From Streptomyces abyssomicinicus (GTDB lineage Bacteria > Actinomycetota > Actinomycetes > Streptomycetales > Streptomycetaceae), in NCBI RefSeq assembly GCF_008974245.1, contig NZ_BBZI01000009.1:1-64000 (forward strand): a stretch of 64,000 bases of DNA, given 5' to 3'. Below, piece by piece: positions 26,995 through 35,521 of the stretch (its first letter is position 1; each line of letters opens with the position of its first letter). Below the pieces are notes generated by a model. The model was not told the DNA's origin and did no database searches. It was given only the letters and a program-made list of their open reading frames with translations. The translations under genes were made by a program, and so were the position numbers.

Positions 26995-27013
26995 ATATGC
27001 AGTACTGCAGTAC
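26995..27013. promoter_or_regulatory. Overlapping palindromes upstream of lsr2
   Basis: ATATGCAGTACTGCAGTAC contains two overlapping 10-bp palindromes, GCAGTACTGC and TACTGCAGTA. It lies about 65 bases upstream of the lsr2 start, where promoter or operator sequence is expected. A GGCTCC/GGAGCC hairpin stands between it and the gene. Confidence 0.45.
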
Positions 27014-27188
27014 GCCGGAAAGCAAACCGCTTTTGCCTGGAAAACACAAACCCCCGGGAGAGGCCGGGCTCGCGAACGCAGCCGAAAACCTGCCCGTTCC
27101 GGACATAGGGAACCCGTGAAGAGGGAAGGACCCGGAATACCTCACACGGTGAAGGAGCGGAGAAGGGCTTCGCCGCCGCCGTAGAAGA

Positions 27189-27722
27189 TCACAGATGCAG
27201 AAGCATCCGACTGTTGCCCAGGGTGTTCGGTTTCACTCGTTCGAGTCCCAGGAACTCCGCCACGCCCTCGTCATACGAGCGCAGGAGCTCCGCGTAGACA
27301 TCGGTGTCGACAGGGGTCTCGCCGATCTCGACGAAGCCGTGCTTCCCGAAGAACTCGACTTCGAAGGTGAGACAGAAAACGCGGCGTACACCGAGCCATC
27401 GCGCGGTCTGCAGGAGCTTCTCCAGCAAGTGATGCCCGACGCCCGCGCCCTTGAGTACCGGGTTCACGGCGAGAGTGCGCACTTCGGCGAGGTCTTCCCA
27501 CATCACGTGCAGCGCGCCGCAGCCGACCACCTCGGCGTTGTCGTCGCGTTCCGCCACCCAGAACTCCTGGATGTCCTCGTAAAGCGTGACGGTCGCTTTG
27601 TCGAGGAGCCTGCCGTCACGGGTGTACGCGTCGAGGAGTCGACGGAGAGCGGGGACATCACCGGTCCTGGCCCTGCGTACGGTGAAAGCTTTGGTGCTGA
27701 CTTCGGAACGCTCCACTGACAT
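27189..27722 (-). CDS. GNAT amino-acid N-acetyltransferase (short ArgA/NAGS type)
   Basis: 177 aa. GNAT fold with VVGCGALHVMWEDLAEVRTLAVNP and the acetyl-CoA loop KGAGVGHHLL. The C-terminal FGKHGFVEIGETP and the overall length match the short N-acetylglutamate synthases of actinobacteria (Mycobacterium Rv2747 type), which catalyse the first step of arginine synthesis. Other GNAT activities are possible. An internal GTG eight codons downstream is an alternative start. Confidence 0.82.
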   Translation of the reverse strand: MSVERSEVSTKAFTVRRARTGDVPALRRLLDAYTRDGRLLDKATVTLYEDIQEFWVAERDDNAEVVGCGALHVMWEDLAEVRTLAVNPVLKGAGVGHHLLEKLLQTARWLGVRRVFCLTFEVEFFGKHGFVEIGETPVDTDVYAELLRSYDEGVAEFLGLERVKPNTLGNSRMLLHL

Positions 27723-27731
27723 GTCCGGACG

Positions 27732-28295
27732 TTATCGCCCGGAACCGTCGTCCGCCGACTCGGGGGCGTTCTCACCACTCGGGACGTTCTCGTCACCCGC
27801 CGTGTTCCCCGCTGCCGGCGCCTTCCCGGCTTCCGGCGCCTTCCCGGCTTCCGGTGCCTTCCCGGCTTCCGGAGTGTTTGCGGCGTGCGGTGCGTTCCCG
27901 GAGTCCGAGGCGTTCTCAGCATCCGGGACGGCGCCGGGGCCGTGTGCGATGCGGAGTGCGTCGCGGACCATGCCGCGCTGCTCCTCGTTCATCATCCCGA
28001 AGAACGCCACCAGGGCCGCGGTGGGATTGTCGCTCCGGGACCAGGCGTCGTTCATCAGCGCGGCCACGTATGCGGCACGGCTGGAGACCGCCTCATATCG
28101 ATAGGCCCGGCCTTCGGCGTGCCGGCGGACCCAGCCCTTGCGCTGGAGATTGTCGAGAACGGTCATCACCGTGGTGTAGGCGATCGAGCGTTCCCTCTGG
28201 AGATCTTCCAGGACTTCCCGGACGGTCACGGGCCGGTTCCACTGCCAGATCCGGCTCATGACGGCGTCTTCGAGTTCTCCCAGGGGTTTCGGCAT
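27732..28295 (-). CDS. BlaI/MecI/CopY-family transcriptional repressor with a repeat tail
   Basis: 187 aa. The N-terminal 120 residues are a complete BlaI winged helix (LGELEDAVMSRIWQWNRPVT ... YTTVMTVLDNLQRKGWV) and dimerisation helix. The last 65 residues are an acidic low-complexity tail including three copies of PEAGKA (142-159), which is not part of the family. BlaI repressors are usually cleaved by a BlaR/MecR membrane protease; none is encoded in this window. The stop lies 10 bases before the acetyltransferase start, so the two are probably co-transcribed. Confidence 0.88.
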   Translation of the reverse strand: MPKPLGELEDAVMSRIWQWNRPVTVREVLEDLQRERSIAYTTVMTVLDNLQRKGWVRRHAEGRAYRYEAVSSRAAYVAALMNDAWSRSDNPTAALVAFFGMMNEEQRGMVRDALRIAHGPGAVPDAENASDSGNAPHAANTPEAGKAPEAGKAPEAGKAPAAGNTAGDENVPSGENAPESADDGSGR

Positions 28296-28415
28296 GGGAG
28301 GGACGATAGCCCCGGAACGCGCCCGTTCCGGGCGGGCGCGGCACGTGCGCGGCGCGGACGCGGCGCACGTGCGGACGCCGCGTCCGCGGCGGCGGACCGG
28401 AACGAGGGGCGGCTG

Positions 28416-28586
28416 TCAGGCCTCGTCGCGGCGGGGGGTGGCCTGGGCCTGGGCCAGGGCCGCGTCCACCGCGGCGTCCTCCTTGGCCTTGTTGGCTCCG
28501 CCCTGGGTTTTGATGATCACCCGGATGACCCCGATGAAGAAGGCGGCCATCACGAACGGGGGCAGGAGCGCGGAAACGTAGTCCAT
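28416..28586 (-). CDS. Small membrane protein, 56 aa
   Basis: The sequence starts MDYVSALLPPFVMAAFFIGV: an extracellular or short N-terminus, one transmembrane helix at about 6-26, then a charged, Ala/Gln-rich cytoplasmic tail ending PRRDEA. ATG 6 bases after TACCCT, a clean leaderless start. The gene looks like a conserved Streptomyces small protein of unknown function. It is easily missed because of its size. Confidence 0.78.
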   Translation of the reverse strand: MDYVSALLPPFVMAAFFIGVIRVIIKTQGGANKAKEDAAVDAALAQAQATPRRDEA

Positions 28587-28612
28587 GGCACCAGGGTAGC
28601 CACCCCCCGCGC

Positions 28613-29437
28613 TCAGCCCGCGGCCAGCCGCCCCGTCGAGGGTTCGTCCGGTGGAGCGGACGGTGAGGCGGGCGAGGAGGGCGGGCCGGACGGCTTACGG
28701 CGCGGGAACACCTCGCCGGGGGTGGGAATCGGCCGCCCGGGCGACGGCTGCGGGGGGTTCTGCGGGTCGGAGGACGGCGAAGGCTCCGGCCTCTCCTCCG
28801 GATCGCCCTCACCGCCGTCCGCGCTCAGGCCGCCGGGCAGGGCCAGCAGCCGGGTGCGGGCCGTCGGGACCCCTCGCGCGGCCCGGCCGAGGAGTTCGGC
28901 GGCCTCGGTGAGCGGTCGCCGGCCGGGGGGAACCGAGGCCGTCGCGGGCACCGGTACGAGTTCCGGGCGGGCCGCCGTCGCCGGCTCCGAACCCTGCACG
29001 GGCAGGACCGGCACGGGCACGGGCACGGCCACCGGCGGGACGGCCACCGGCGTGACGGCACGCTCGCGCTCGGCGGGGGTGTCGCACCGGCGCAGCAGGG
29101 CGGCGGCGACGGGGTTGCCGCTCAGGGCGCGGAGTGCGGCCAGGTCCTCCTGTTCCGGGCGGTGACCGGCGTCCAGCGCCTCGCGCAGGAGACGGAGGTA
29201 GCCGGTGACGGTGCCCGGGAGGGCGGCGCGGTAGCGGACCAGGTCGGCCAGGAGGAAGGCGCGCTGCCGGGCCGCCTCCCGCGTCACCTCGTCGACCGCG
29301 TCGGCGAGCCGCAGGCAGTCCTGGACCTCCTGGGGGGAGGCGGGGCGGGGGTGAAGGGCGAGGGCGAGGGCACGGCGGAGCACGCGCAGCTCTTGCGGGC
29401 CGAACGCCATGCCGCGGGATCCGTAGGGCGTGGGCAT
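28613..29437 (-). CDS. Hypothetical protein with helical N-terminus and Pro-rich tail
   Basis: 274 aa, not recognised. Residues 12-120 are predicted mainly helical by composition (LRVLRRALALALHP, EVTREAARQRAFLLADLVRYRAAL). Then come a PVAVPPVAVPVPVPVLPV stretch, a second Arg-rich helical patch near 180, and a Pro/Ser-rich tail. No signal peptide or membrane helix. ATG 6 bases after TATGGT (leaderless). It lies between coaX and the 56-aa membrane protein, same strand. Confidence 0.7.
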   Translation of the reverse strand: MPTPYGSRGMAFGPQELRVLRRALALALHPRPASPQEVQDCLRLADAVDEVTREAARQRAFLLADLVRYRAALPGTVTGYLRLLREALDAGHRPEQEDLAALRALSGNPVAAALLRRCDTPAERERAVTPVAVPPVAVPVPVPVLPVQGSEPATAARPELVPVPATASVPPGRRPLTEAAELLGRAARGVPTARTRLLALPGGLSADGGEGDPEERPEPSPSSDPQNPPQPSPGRPIPTPGEVFPRRKPSGPPSSPASPSAPPDEPSTGRLAAG

Positions 29438-29671
29438 GGCGCGACCATACGCGCCAATCAGACAATCATGGACATATTTCCATCGGCGCGCCGTCCCCGC
29501 CCCTCCGACCGGCCCTCCGTGCGATCGCCCGCGTCACCGGGGACGAGCAGGCCCGGACACCCGCGCCCCGGCACCGTGCAGACGGGTGCCGGGGCGCGGA
29601 CGGGACGTGAGGCCAGGGCGGTGAAGCCGGAGGCGGTGAAGCCGGGGGCAGTGAGGTCAAGAGCGGTGAGG

Positions 29672-30469
29672 TCAGCTGCGGCCGATGTTGCGCTCGTAGA
29701 CGAGACGGAGCCCGATCAGCGTGAGCCACGGCTCGTGCTCGTCGATGACCGTGGATTCGCCGAGGACCATGGGCGCCAGGCCACCCGTGGCGATGACCGT
29801 GACGTCGTCGGGATCGTCGGCCAGCTCGCGGGCCATCCGCTCGACGACCCCGTCGACCTGCCCGGCGAAGCCGTAGATGATGCCCGACTGCATCGCCTCG
29901 ACCGTGTTCCGCCCGATCACGCTCCGCGGGCGCGCAACCTCGATCTTGCGGAGCTGTGCGCCCTTGACGCCCAGCGCTTCCACGGAGATCTCGATGCCCG
30001 GCGCGATCACCCCTCCGATGTACTCCCCGCGGGCGCTGACCGCGTCGAAGGTGGTGGCGGTGCCGAAGTCGACCACGATGGCGGGCCCGCCGTAGAGCTC
30101 GGCCGCGGCGACCGCGTTGATGATGCGGTCCGCGCCGACCTCCTTGGGGTTGTCGGTGAGGATCGGCACGCCCGTCTTGACGCCGGGCTCGACAATCACC
30201 GCGGGCACGTCGCCGTAGTACCGGCGGGTCACCTCACGCAGTTCGTGCAGGACGGACGGGACGGTGGCGCAGATGGCGATGCCGTCGATGCCCTCGCCGA
30301 GTTCGCCGCCGAGCAGCGGGTGTGCCCCCATCAGGCCCTGCATCAGCACGGCCATCTCGTCCGCGGTGCGGCGCGGGTCGGTGGAGATGCGCCAGTGCTC
30401 GATGACCTCCGAGCCGTCGAACAGTCCCAGCACGGTGTGCGTGTTGCCCACGTCGATCGTCAGCAGCAT
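29672..30469 (-). CDS. coaX: Type III pantothenate kinase
   Basis: 265 aa. Phosphorylates pantothenate, the first step of CoA synthesis. Actin-like ATPase fold with DVGNTHTVLGLF at residues 6-17, GADRIINAVAA near 113, VDFGTATTFDAV near 133 and TGGLAP near 228. Last gene of the panC-nadB-nadC-coaX run, 11 bases after nadC. Confidence 0.96.
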   Translation of the reverse strand: MLLTIDVGNTHTVLGLFDGSEVIEHWRISTDPRRTADEMAVLMQGLMGAHPLLGGELGEGIDGIAICATVPSVLHELREVTRRYYGDVPAVIVEPGVKTGVPILTDNPKEVGADRIINAVAAAELYGGPAIVVDFGTATTFDAVSARGEYIGGVIAPGIEISVEALGVKGAQLRKIEVARPRSVIGRNTVEAMQSGIIYGFAGQVDGVVERMARELADDPDDVTVIATGGLAPMVLGESTVIDEHEPWLTLIGLRLVYERNIGRS

Positions 30470-30480
30470 GGCCCCCGCCC

Positions 30481-31506
30481 CTACTCCGAGTCGTTCTGCG
30501 CCGCGCCCTGAGCCTCACGGAGGTCCAGGCCGATGTCCAGGATGGGCGAGGAGTGCGTGAGCGCGCCCACCGCCAGGTGGTCGACGCCGGTGTCGGCGTA
30601 CGCCTTGGCGTTCTCCAGGGTGAGCCGTCCGGACGCCTCCAGCTTGGCCCGCCCGGCGGTGACGGCGACCGCCTCCGCGCACTCGGCGGGCGTGAAGTTG
30701 TCCAGCAGGATCAGGTCGGCCCCGGCGTCCAGCACCTCGCGGAGCTGGTGCAGCGTGTCGACCTCGACCTCGATCGGCAGCTCCGGGAAGCGCTCGCGGA
30801 CCGCCCGGAACGCCTCGGCCACGCCACCGGCCGCGACCACGTGGTTGTCCTTGACCAGGGCGGCGTCGGAGAGCGACATCCGGTGGTTCTCGCCGCCGCC
30901 GCAGCGCACCGCGTACTTCTCCAGCGAGCGGAGACCGGGCGTGGTCTTACGGGTGTCGCGGACGGTCGCGGAGGTGCCTTCGAGGACGTCGGCCCAGGCG
31001 CGGGTGGCGGTGGCGATGCCGGACAGGCGGCACATGATGTTGAGCGCGCTGCGCTCCGCGGTGAGCAGGTCACGCGTACGGGTGGTGACCGAGAGCAGTT
31101 TCTGCCCGGCTTCCACACGGTCGCCGTCCTCGGCGTGCCGCTCGACCTCGAACTCGTCGGAGGCGACCACCGAGATCACCGCCTCGGCGATCCGCAGCCC
31201 GGCGACCACGCCCGCCTCACGGGCGGTGAAGTCGGCGGTGGCGACGGCCTCCTCGGGGATGGTGGCCCAGGTGGTGACGTCCACGCCGCCGTCGAGGTCC
31301 TCAGCGACCGCCATGGTCGCGATGTCCTCCACCTCGGCCGGGTCGAGGCCGGCCTCGGTCAGCAGCTCGGCCAGGGCGGGGTCGAGGCCGCACTCGTAGT
31401 CGTCGAACTCGTGGTCGTCGCCGGCGCCGCAGGCGCAGCCGTCGCCGCAGCCTCCCCCGTCGGCGAGGGGGAGGTCGGCAGGGCCGGAGGGGTCGGAGGG
31501 GCTCAC
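30481..31506 (-). CDS. nadC: Nicotinate-nucleotide pyrophosphorylase (quinolinate phosphoribosyltransferase)
   Basis: 341 aa. It converts quinolinate and PRPP to nicotinate mononucleotide. Family motifs: NIMCRLSGIATATR, DTRKTTPGLR, KYAVRCGGGENHRMSL, KDNHVVAAGG and EVEVDTLHQL. The N-terminus carries about 40 extra residues with cysteines 20, 24, 26 and 39 (GGGCGDGCACG), unusual for this non-metal enzyme. GTG start overlaps the nadB stop (GTGA), with GGAG upstream. Confidence 0.95.
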   Translation of the reverse strand: MSPSDPSGPADLPLADGGGCGDGCACGAGDDHEFDDYECGLDPALAELLTEAGLDPAEVEDIATMAVAEDLDGGVDVTTWATIPEEAVATADFTAREAGVVAGLRIAEAVISVVASDEFEVERHAEDGDRVEAGQKLLSVTTRTRDLLTAERSALNIMCRLSGIATATRAWADVLEGTSATVRDTRKTTPGLRSLEKYAVRCGGGENHRMSLSDAALVKDNHVVAAGGVAEAFRAVRERFPELPIEVEVDTLHQLREVLDAGADLILLDNFTPAECAEAVAVTAGRAKLEASGRLTLENAKAYADTGVDHLAVGALTHSSPILDIGLDLREAQGAAQNDSE

Positions 31507-33419
31507 TTCTTCACTGCTCCTGTGGGAGTGGTGACCGGTGCGAAGCCCGGTCCGTCGGTGGTGTGCACGGCGAGCGTACGGCCCTCGCCGAGGCGGACGA
31601 CGATGTGGCGGCGCCACTGCTCGTCGTCCCGGTCGGGGCGGTCCTCGCGCCAGTGGCAGCCGCGGGTCTCCTCACGGCGGCGGGCCGCCTCGACGAGGAC
31701 CCGGGCGACCAGCAGGAGGTTGGCCGTCTCCCAGGTCTCGGTGCCCGGGACGGGCTGCTTCCCGGGGCCCTCGGCGGCGGTCTGCAGTTCGGCCAGCTTC
31801 TCGGCGGCCCGCCGCAGGGAGTCGGCCGAACGCAGCACGCCGGCGCCCTCGGTCATGATGCGCTGGACGGCGGACCGGTCCTCGGGGGCGGGGAGCGGCT
31901 GGACCCCGGCCGTCTGCGGCACGGCCGGGACCGCGGTGCGGGCGGGCGCGCCGTCCTCGGCCCGGCGTGGGGCACCGACGACGGCCTCGGGCTCGGCTTC
32001 GGCTTCGGGCTCGGCTTCGGACTCGGCTTCGGCTTCGGCTTCGGCTTCGGGCTCGGCCTTGGTGTCGGCCTCGGTGCCGGCGGTGCCGGTGATGCCCGCG
32101 ATGCCCGCGACCCCCGCGGGCGCGACGCCTCCGGACGCGATGTCGGCGGCGATCCGCTCGGCGTAGACCAGCCCCTCCAGCAGGGAGTTCGAGGCCAGCC
32201 GGTTGGCACCGTGGACGCCGGTGCAGGCGACCTCGCCGCAGGCGTAGAGGCCGGGCACGGTGGTGCGGCCGGACGAATCGGTGCGGACGCCACCAGAGGC
32301 GTAGTGGGCGGCCGGGGCGACCGGGATCGGCTCGGTGACCGGGTCGATGCCGTGCGTCCGGCAGGCGGCGAGGATGGTCGGGAAGCGGTGCTCCCACATC
32401 TCGGCGCCGAAGTGGCGGGCGTCCAGGTACATGTGCGCGGCGCCCGTCTCCAGCATCCGGCGCATGATGCCCTTGGCCACGATGTCGCGCGGGGCCAGCT
32501 CGGCCAGCTCGTGCTGACCGACCATGAACCGGACTCCGTCCGCGTCGACCAGGTGGGCGCCCTCGCCGCGGACCGCCTCGGAGACCAGCGGCTGCTGGCC
32601 CTCGGCGTCGGGGCCGAGGAAGAGGACGGTCGGGTGGAACTGGACGAACTCCAGGTCGCTGACCTCGGCGCCGGCCCGCAGCGCGAGCGCCACGCCGTCG
32701 CCGGTGGAGACCGACGGGTTGGTGGTGGCGGAGAACACCTGGCCCATGCCGCCGGTGGCGAGGACCACGGCGGGGGCGTGGACGGCGCCGACACCGTCGT
32801 GCGCGCCCTCGCCCATGACGTGCAGGGTGACGCCTGCCGTGCGGCCCTCGGCGTCGGTGAGCAGGTCGAGGACCAGGGCGTGTTCGACGGTCCGCAGGCC
32901 GCGGGCCTGGACCGCCTCGACCAGGGCACGGGATATCTCGGCGCCGGTGGCGTCACCGCCCGCGTGCGCGATGCGGCGGCGGTGGTGGCCGCCCTCGCGC
33001 GTCAGCGCGATCCCGCCGCCCGCGTCGGTGTCGAAGCGGGCGCCGGTGGAGATCAGGCGGCGCACCGCGTCGGGGCCCTCGGTGACCAGCAGGCGCACGG
33101 CCTCCTCGTCGCAGAGTCCCGCGCCCGCGACCAGGGTGTCGTCGAGGTGCTGCCCGGGGGTGTCGCCCTCGCCCAGGGCGGCGGCTATGCCGCCCTGCGC
33201 CCAGCGGGTGGATCCGGCGTCCAGCCGGGCCTTGGTGACGACGACGGTGCGCAGCCCGGCCGCCTCGCAGCGCAGCGCGGCGGTCAGTCCGGCCACGCCG
33301 GAGCCGACGACGACCACGTCGGCGTCGACGGACCAGCCGGGTGCGGGCGCGGGCAGCCGTATACCGGCGCGCGGGGTGGGCGCGGGGCCGGTGGGGGTCA
33401 CGGGGCCGGTGGGGGTCAC
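31503..33419 (-). CDS. nadB: L-aspartate oxidase
   Basis: 638 aa, about 100 longer than usual. FAD enzyme making iminoaspartate for NAD synthesis. Dinucleotide motif VVVGSGVAGLTAAL (37-50), GSTRWAQGG, HxxR active-site region GGHHRRRIAHAGGDATG, and CTGVHGANRLASNSLLEG near 400. Residues about 430-495 are a Gly/Ala then Glu-Ala-Pro low-complexity insertion between the FAD-binding body and the C-terminal helical domain. The N-terminus begins with a duplicated MTPTGP/VTPTGP. No nadA is present here. GTG start overlaps the panC stop. Confidence 0.94.
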   Translation of the reverse strand: MTPTGPVTPTGPAPTPRAGIRLPAPAPGWSVDADVVVVGSGVAGLTAALRCEAAGLRTVVVTKARLDAGSTRWAQGGIAAALGEGDTPGQHLDDTLVAGAGLCDEEAVRLLVTEGPDAVRRLISTGARFDTDAGGGIALTREGGHHRRRIAHAGGDATGAEISRALVEAVQARGLRTVEHALVLDLLTDAEGRTAGVTLHVMGEGAHDGVGAVHAPAVVLATGGMGQVFSATTNPSVSTGDGVALALRAGAEVSDLEFVQFHPTVLFLGPDAEGQQPLVSEAVRGEGAHLVDADGVRFMVGQHELAELAPRDIVAKGIMRRMLETGAAHMYLDARHFGAEMWEHRFPTILAACRTHGIDPVTEPIPVAPAAHYASGGVRTDSSGRTTVPGLYACGEVACTGVHGANRLASNSLLEGLVYAERIAADIASGGVAPAGVAGIAGITGTAGTEADTKAEPEAEAEAEAESEAEPEAEAEPEAVVGAPRRAEDGAPARTAVPAVPQTAGVQPLPAPEDRSAVQRIMTEGAGVLRSADSLRRAAEKLAELQTAAEGPGKQPVPGTETWETANLLLVARVLVEAARRREETRGCHWREDRPDRDDEQWRRHIVVRLGEGRTLAVHTTDGPGFAPVTTPTGAVKK

Positions 33420-34462
33420 GGGGTGTCTCCGTCTTCCGGGCCGGGCTCGCGACCGCCGTCCGGGGCGAAGGTGAGCGGCAGGTTGTCGATCAGCCGGGTC
33501 CGGCCGACCGTGGCGGCGAGAGCGAGCACGGCCTCGCCGGTGTGGTCGTCGGTGACCTCGGTGAAGTCCGCGGGGTCGACCAGCGCCAGGTAGTCGAGGA
33601 CCAGCGGGGGCTCCGTCCTGGCCGCGTCGTCCAGCACCAGGCGGGCGGCGTCGCGGACGGCGGCGGGACCCGAGGCATTGCCGCAGGCTGCGGCCAGCGC
33701 GTGCGCGTCGGCGGCCTCGCGGCTCTCGCCGAGCCGCTCCAGCGCGGCGGCACGGGCCTCGGTGGAGGGGACCTCCTGGGCGCGGGCGCGCAGCGCCTCC
33801 AGGGCGGCGAGCCGGTCGCGGCCCGCGAAGAGCGCACGGGACAGGGCGAGCGCGGTGCGCCGCTCGTCGGCGGAGAGGTAGCGGTTGCGGCTGGAGAGGG
33901 CCAGGCCGTCCTCCTCCCGGACCGTGGGCACGCCGACGATCTCCACACCGAAGTTCAGGTCGCGGACCATCCGGCGGATCAGCGCCAGCTGCTGGGCGTC
34001 CTTCTGCCCGTAGAAGGCGATGTCCGGGCGGGTGAGGTGGAGCAGCTTGCCGACGACGGTGAGCATGCCGTCGAAGTGGCCGGGACGGAAGGCACCCTCG
34101 AGGCGCTCGCCCATCGGCCCGGCGGTGATCCTCACCTGGGGCTCGCCGCCGGGGTAGACCTCGTCGACCGGCGGGGCGAAGACCACGTCGGCCCCGCAGG
34201 AGGCGGCGAGTTCCACGTCGGCGTCGAGGGTGCGCGGGTAGCGGTCGAGGTCCTCACCCGCGCCGAACTGCAGCGGGTTGACGAAGACGGTGACCACGAC
34301 CTCCCCCTGCGGGCCGGCCTTCTCGCGGGCCGCGCGGATGAGGGTGCCGTGCCCCTCGTGCAGGGCGCCCATGGTCATCACGACGGCGCGGCGTCCGGTG
34401 CGGGGGCGGGCCGCCAGGTCCGCGGCGGTGTGCAGCAGCTCGGGCTTGCCGGCCTGGGTCAT
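33416..34462 (-). CDS. panC: Pantothenate synthetase (pantoate-beta-alanine ligase)
   Basis: 348 aa. Joins pantoate and beta-alanine using ATP. Motifs: MTMGALHEGHGTLI (HIGH-like) near residue 30, FVNPLQFGAGEDLDRYPRT, PGHFDGMLTVVGKL, YGQKDAQQL and SSRNRYLS. The C-terminal dimerisation domain carries extra Ala-rich helices. Its ATG overlaps the stop of the upstream DUF2520 gene (ATGA). Confidence 0.96.
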   Translation of the reverse strand: MTQAGKPELLHTAADLAARPRTGRRAVVMTMGALHEGHGTLIRAAREKAGPQGEVVVTVFVNPLQFGAGEDLDRYPRTLDADVELAASCGADVVFAPPVDEVYPGGEPQVRITAGPMGERLEGAFRPGHFDGMLTVVGKLLHLTRPDIAFYGQKDAQQLALIRRMVRDLNFGVEIVGVPTVREEDGLALSSRNRYLSADERRTALALSRALFAGRDRLAALEALRARAQEVPSTEARAAALERLGESREAADAHALAAACGNASGPAAVRDAARLVLDDAARTEPPLVLDYLALVDPADFTEVTDDHTGEAVLALAATVGRTRLIDNLPLTFAPDGGREPGPEDGDTP

Positions 34463-35436
34463 CGGGTGTCCTCCCCGTCGTCGCCGGTGGTCCCGTCCGT
34501 TCCACGGGGGCCGCCGGCGCGGTCGGTCGTGCCGTCCTGGCCGAGTACCCCGAGAAGGTCTTCGGCGAGTTCGGGCCTGAGCAGTCCCTTCGCGAGGGCG
34601 CGGTCGGCGGTGGCGCGGGCCATCGCCAGGTAGCCGGGCAGGGTCTGCGGGGCGTGCCGGCGCAGCTGCTCGATGTGGGCGGCGACCGTGCCCGCGTCGC
34701 CGCGGGAGACGGGACCGGTCAGGGCGGCGTCACCGGAACGCAGCGCGTTGTCCAGGGCGGCGCCGAGCAGCGGGCCGAGCATCCGGTCCGGGGCGCCCAC
34801 TCCGGCGGCGCCGAGCAGTTCCATGGACTGGGCGACCAGGGTGATCAGGTGGTTGGAGCCCAGGGCCAGCGCCGCGTGGTAGAGCGGGCGGTTGCGTTCC
34901 TCGATCCACTCGGGTTCGCCCCCCATCTCCACCACCAGCGCCTCGGCGGCAAGCCGCAGCTGCTCCGGCGCGGTGACGCCGAACGAGCAGCCCGCCAGGC
35001 GCTGCACGTCGACCGCGGTGCCGGTGAAGGTCATCGCGGGGTGCAGGGCGAGCGGGAGCGCGCCGACCCGCAGGGCGGGCTCCATGACGCCGACGCCGTA
35101 CCGGCCGGAGGTGTGCACGACCAGCTGGCCGGGGCGGATCGCGCCGGTCTCCGCGAGGCCCTGCACGAGTCCGGGCAGGACGTCGTCCGGGACGGTGAGC
35201 AGGACCAGCTCGGAGCGGGCCAGCACCTCGGCCGGAGTGACCAGCGGGACGTCCGGCAGCAGCTCGGCGGCCCGGCGCCGGGAGGCGTCGGAAACGCCGG
35301 ACACCGCGGCCGGCCGGTGCCCGGCCAGTTGGAGCGAGGCCGCCAGCGCCGGACCGACGCGGCCGGCGCCGACGACGCCGACGGCGAGCCGCGCGGGGCG
35401 GTCCCTGGGGTCGGGGGGATGGGGTTGTGTGGTCAC
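34459..35436 (-). CDS. Rossmann-fold DUF2520 oxidoreductase-like protein
   Basis: 325 aa. N-terminal NAD(P)-binding motif VGVVGAGRVGPALAASL (residues 18-34), then a helical C-terminal DUF2520 domain (HPAMTFTG, NRPLYHAALALGSNHL, LTGPVSRGDAGTVAAH). It is related to ketopantoate reductase and F420:NADP oxidoreductase folds. Overlap with panC makes a role as the ketopantoate reductase of pantothenate synthesis attractive; this is inference. GTG start. First gene of the cofactor operon, divergent from the aldolase gene across DnaA boxes. Confidence 0.85.
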   Translation of the reverse strand: MTTQPHPPDPRDRPARLAVGVVGAGRVGPALAASLQLAGHRPAAVSGVSDASRRRAAELLPDVPLVTPAEVLARSELVLLTVPDDVLPGLVQGLAETGAIRPGQLVVHTSGRYGVGVMEPALRVGALPLALHPAMTFTGTAVDVQRLAGCSFGVTAPEQLRLAAEALVVEMGGEPEWIEERNRPLYHAALALGSNHLITLVAQSMELLGAAGVGAPDRMLGPLLGAALDNALRSGDAALTGPVSRGDAGTVAAHIEQLRRHAPQTLPGYLAMARATADRALAKGLLRPELAEDLLGVLGQDGTTDRAGGPRGTDGTTGDDGEDTR

Positions 35437-35521
35437 GCGACGAGGGCCTTCCCGTTCCAGTCCGCTTCGGGTACCGGACGATTTCTCGTCATGTTAACGC
35501 GATCCCTTCCGCAGGGGTCGG

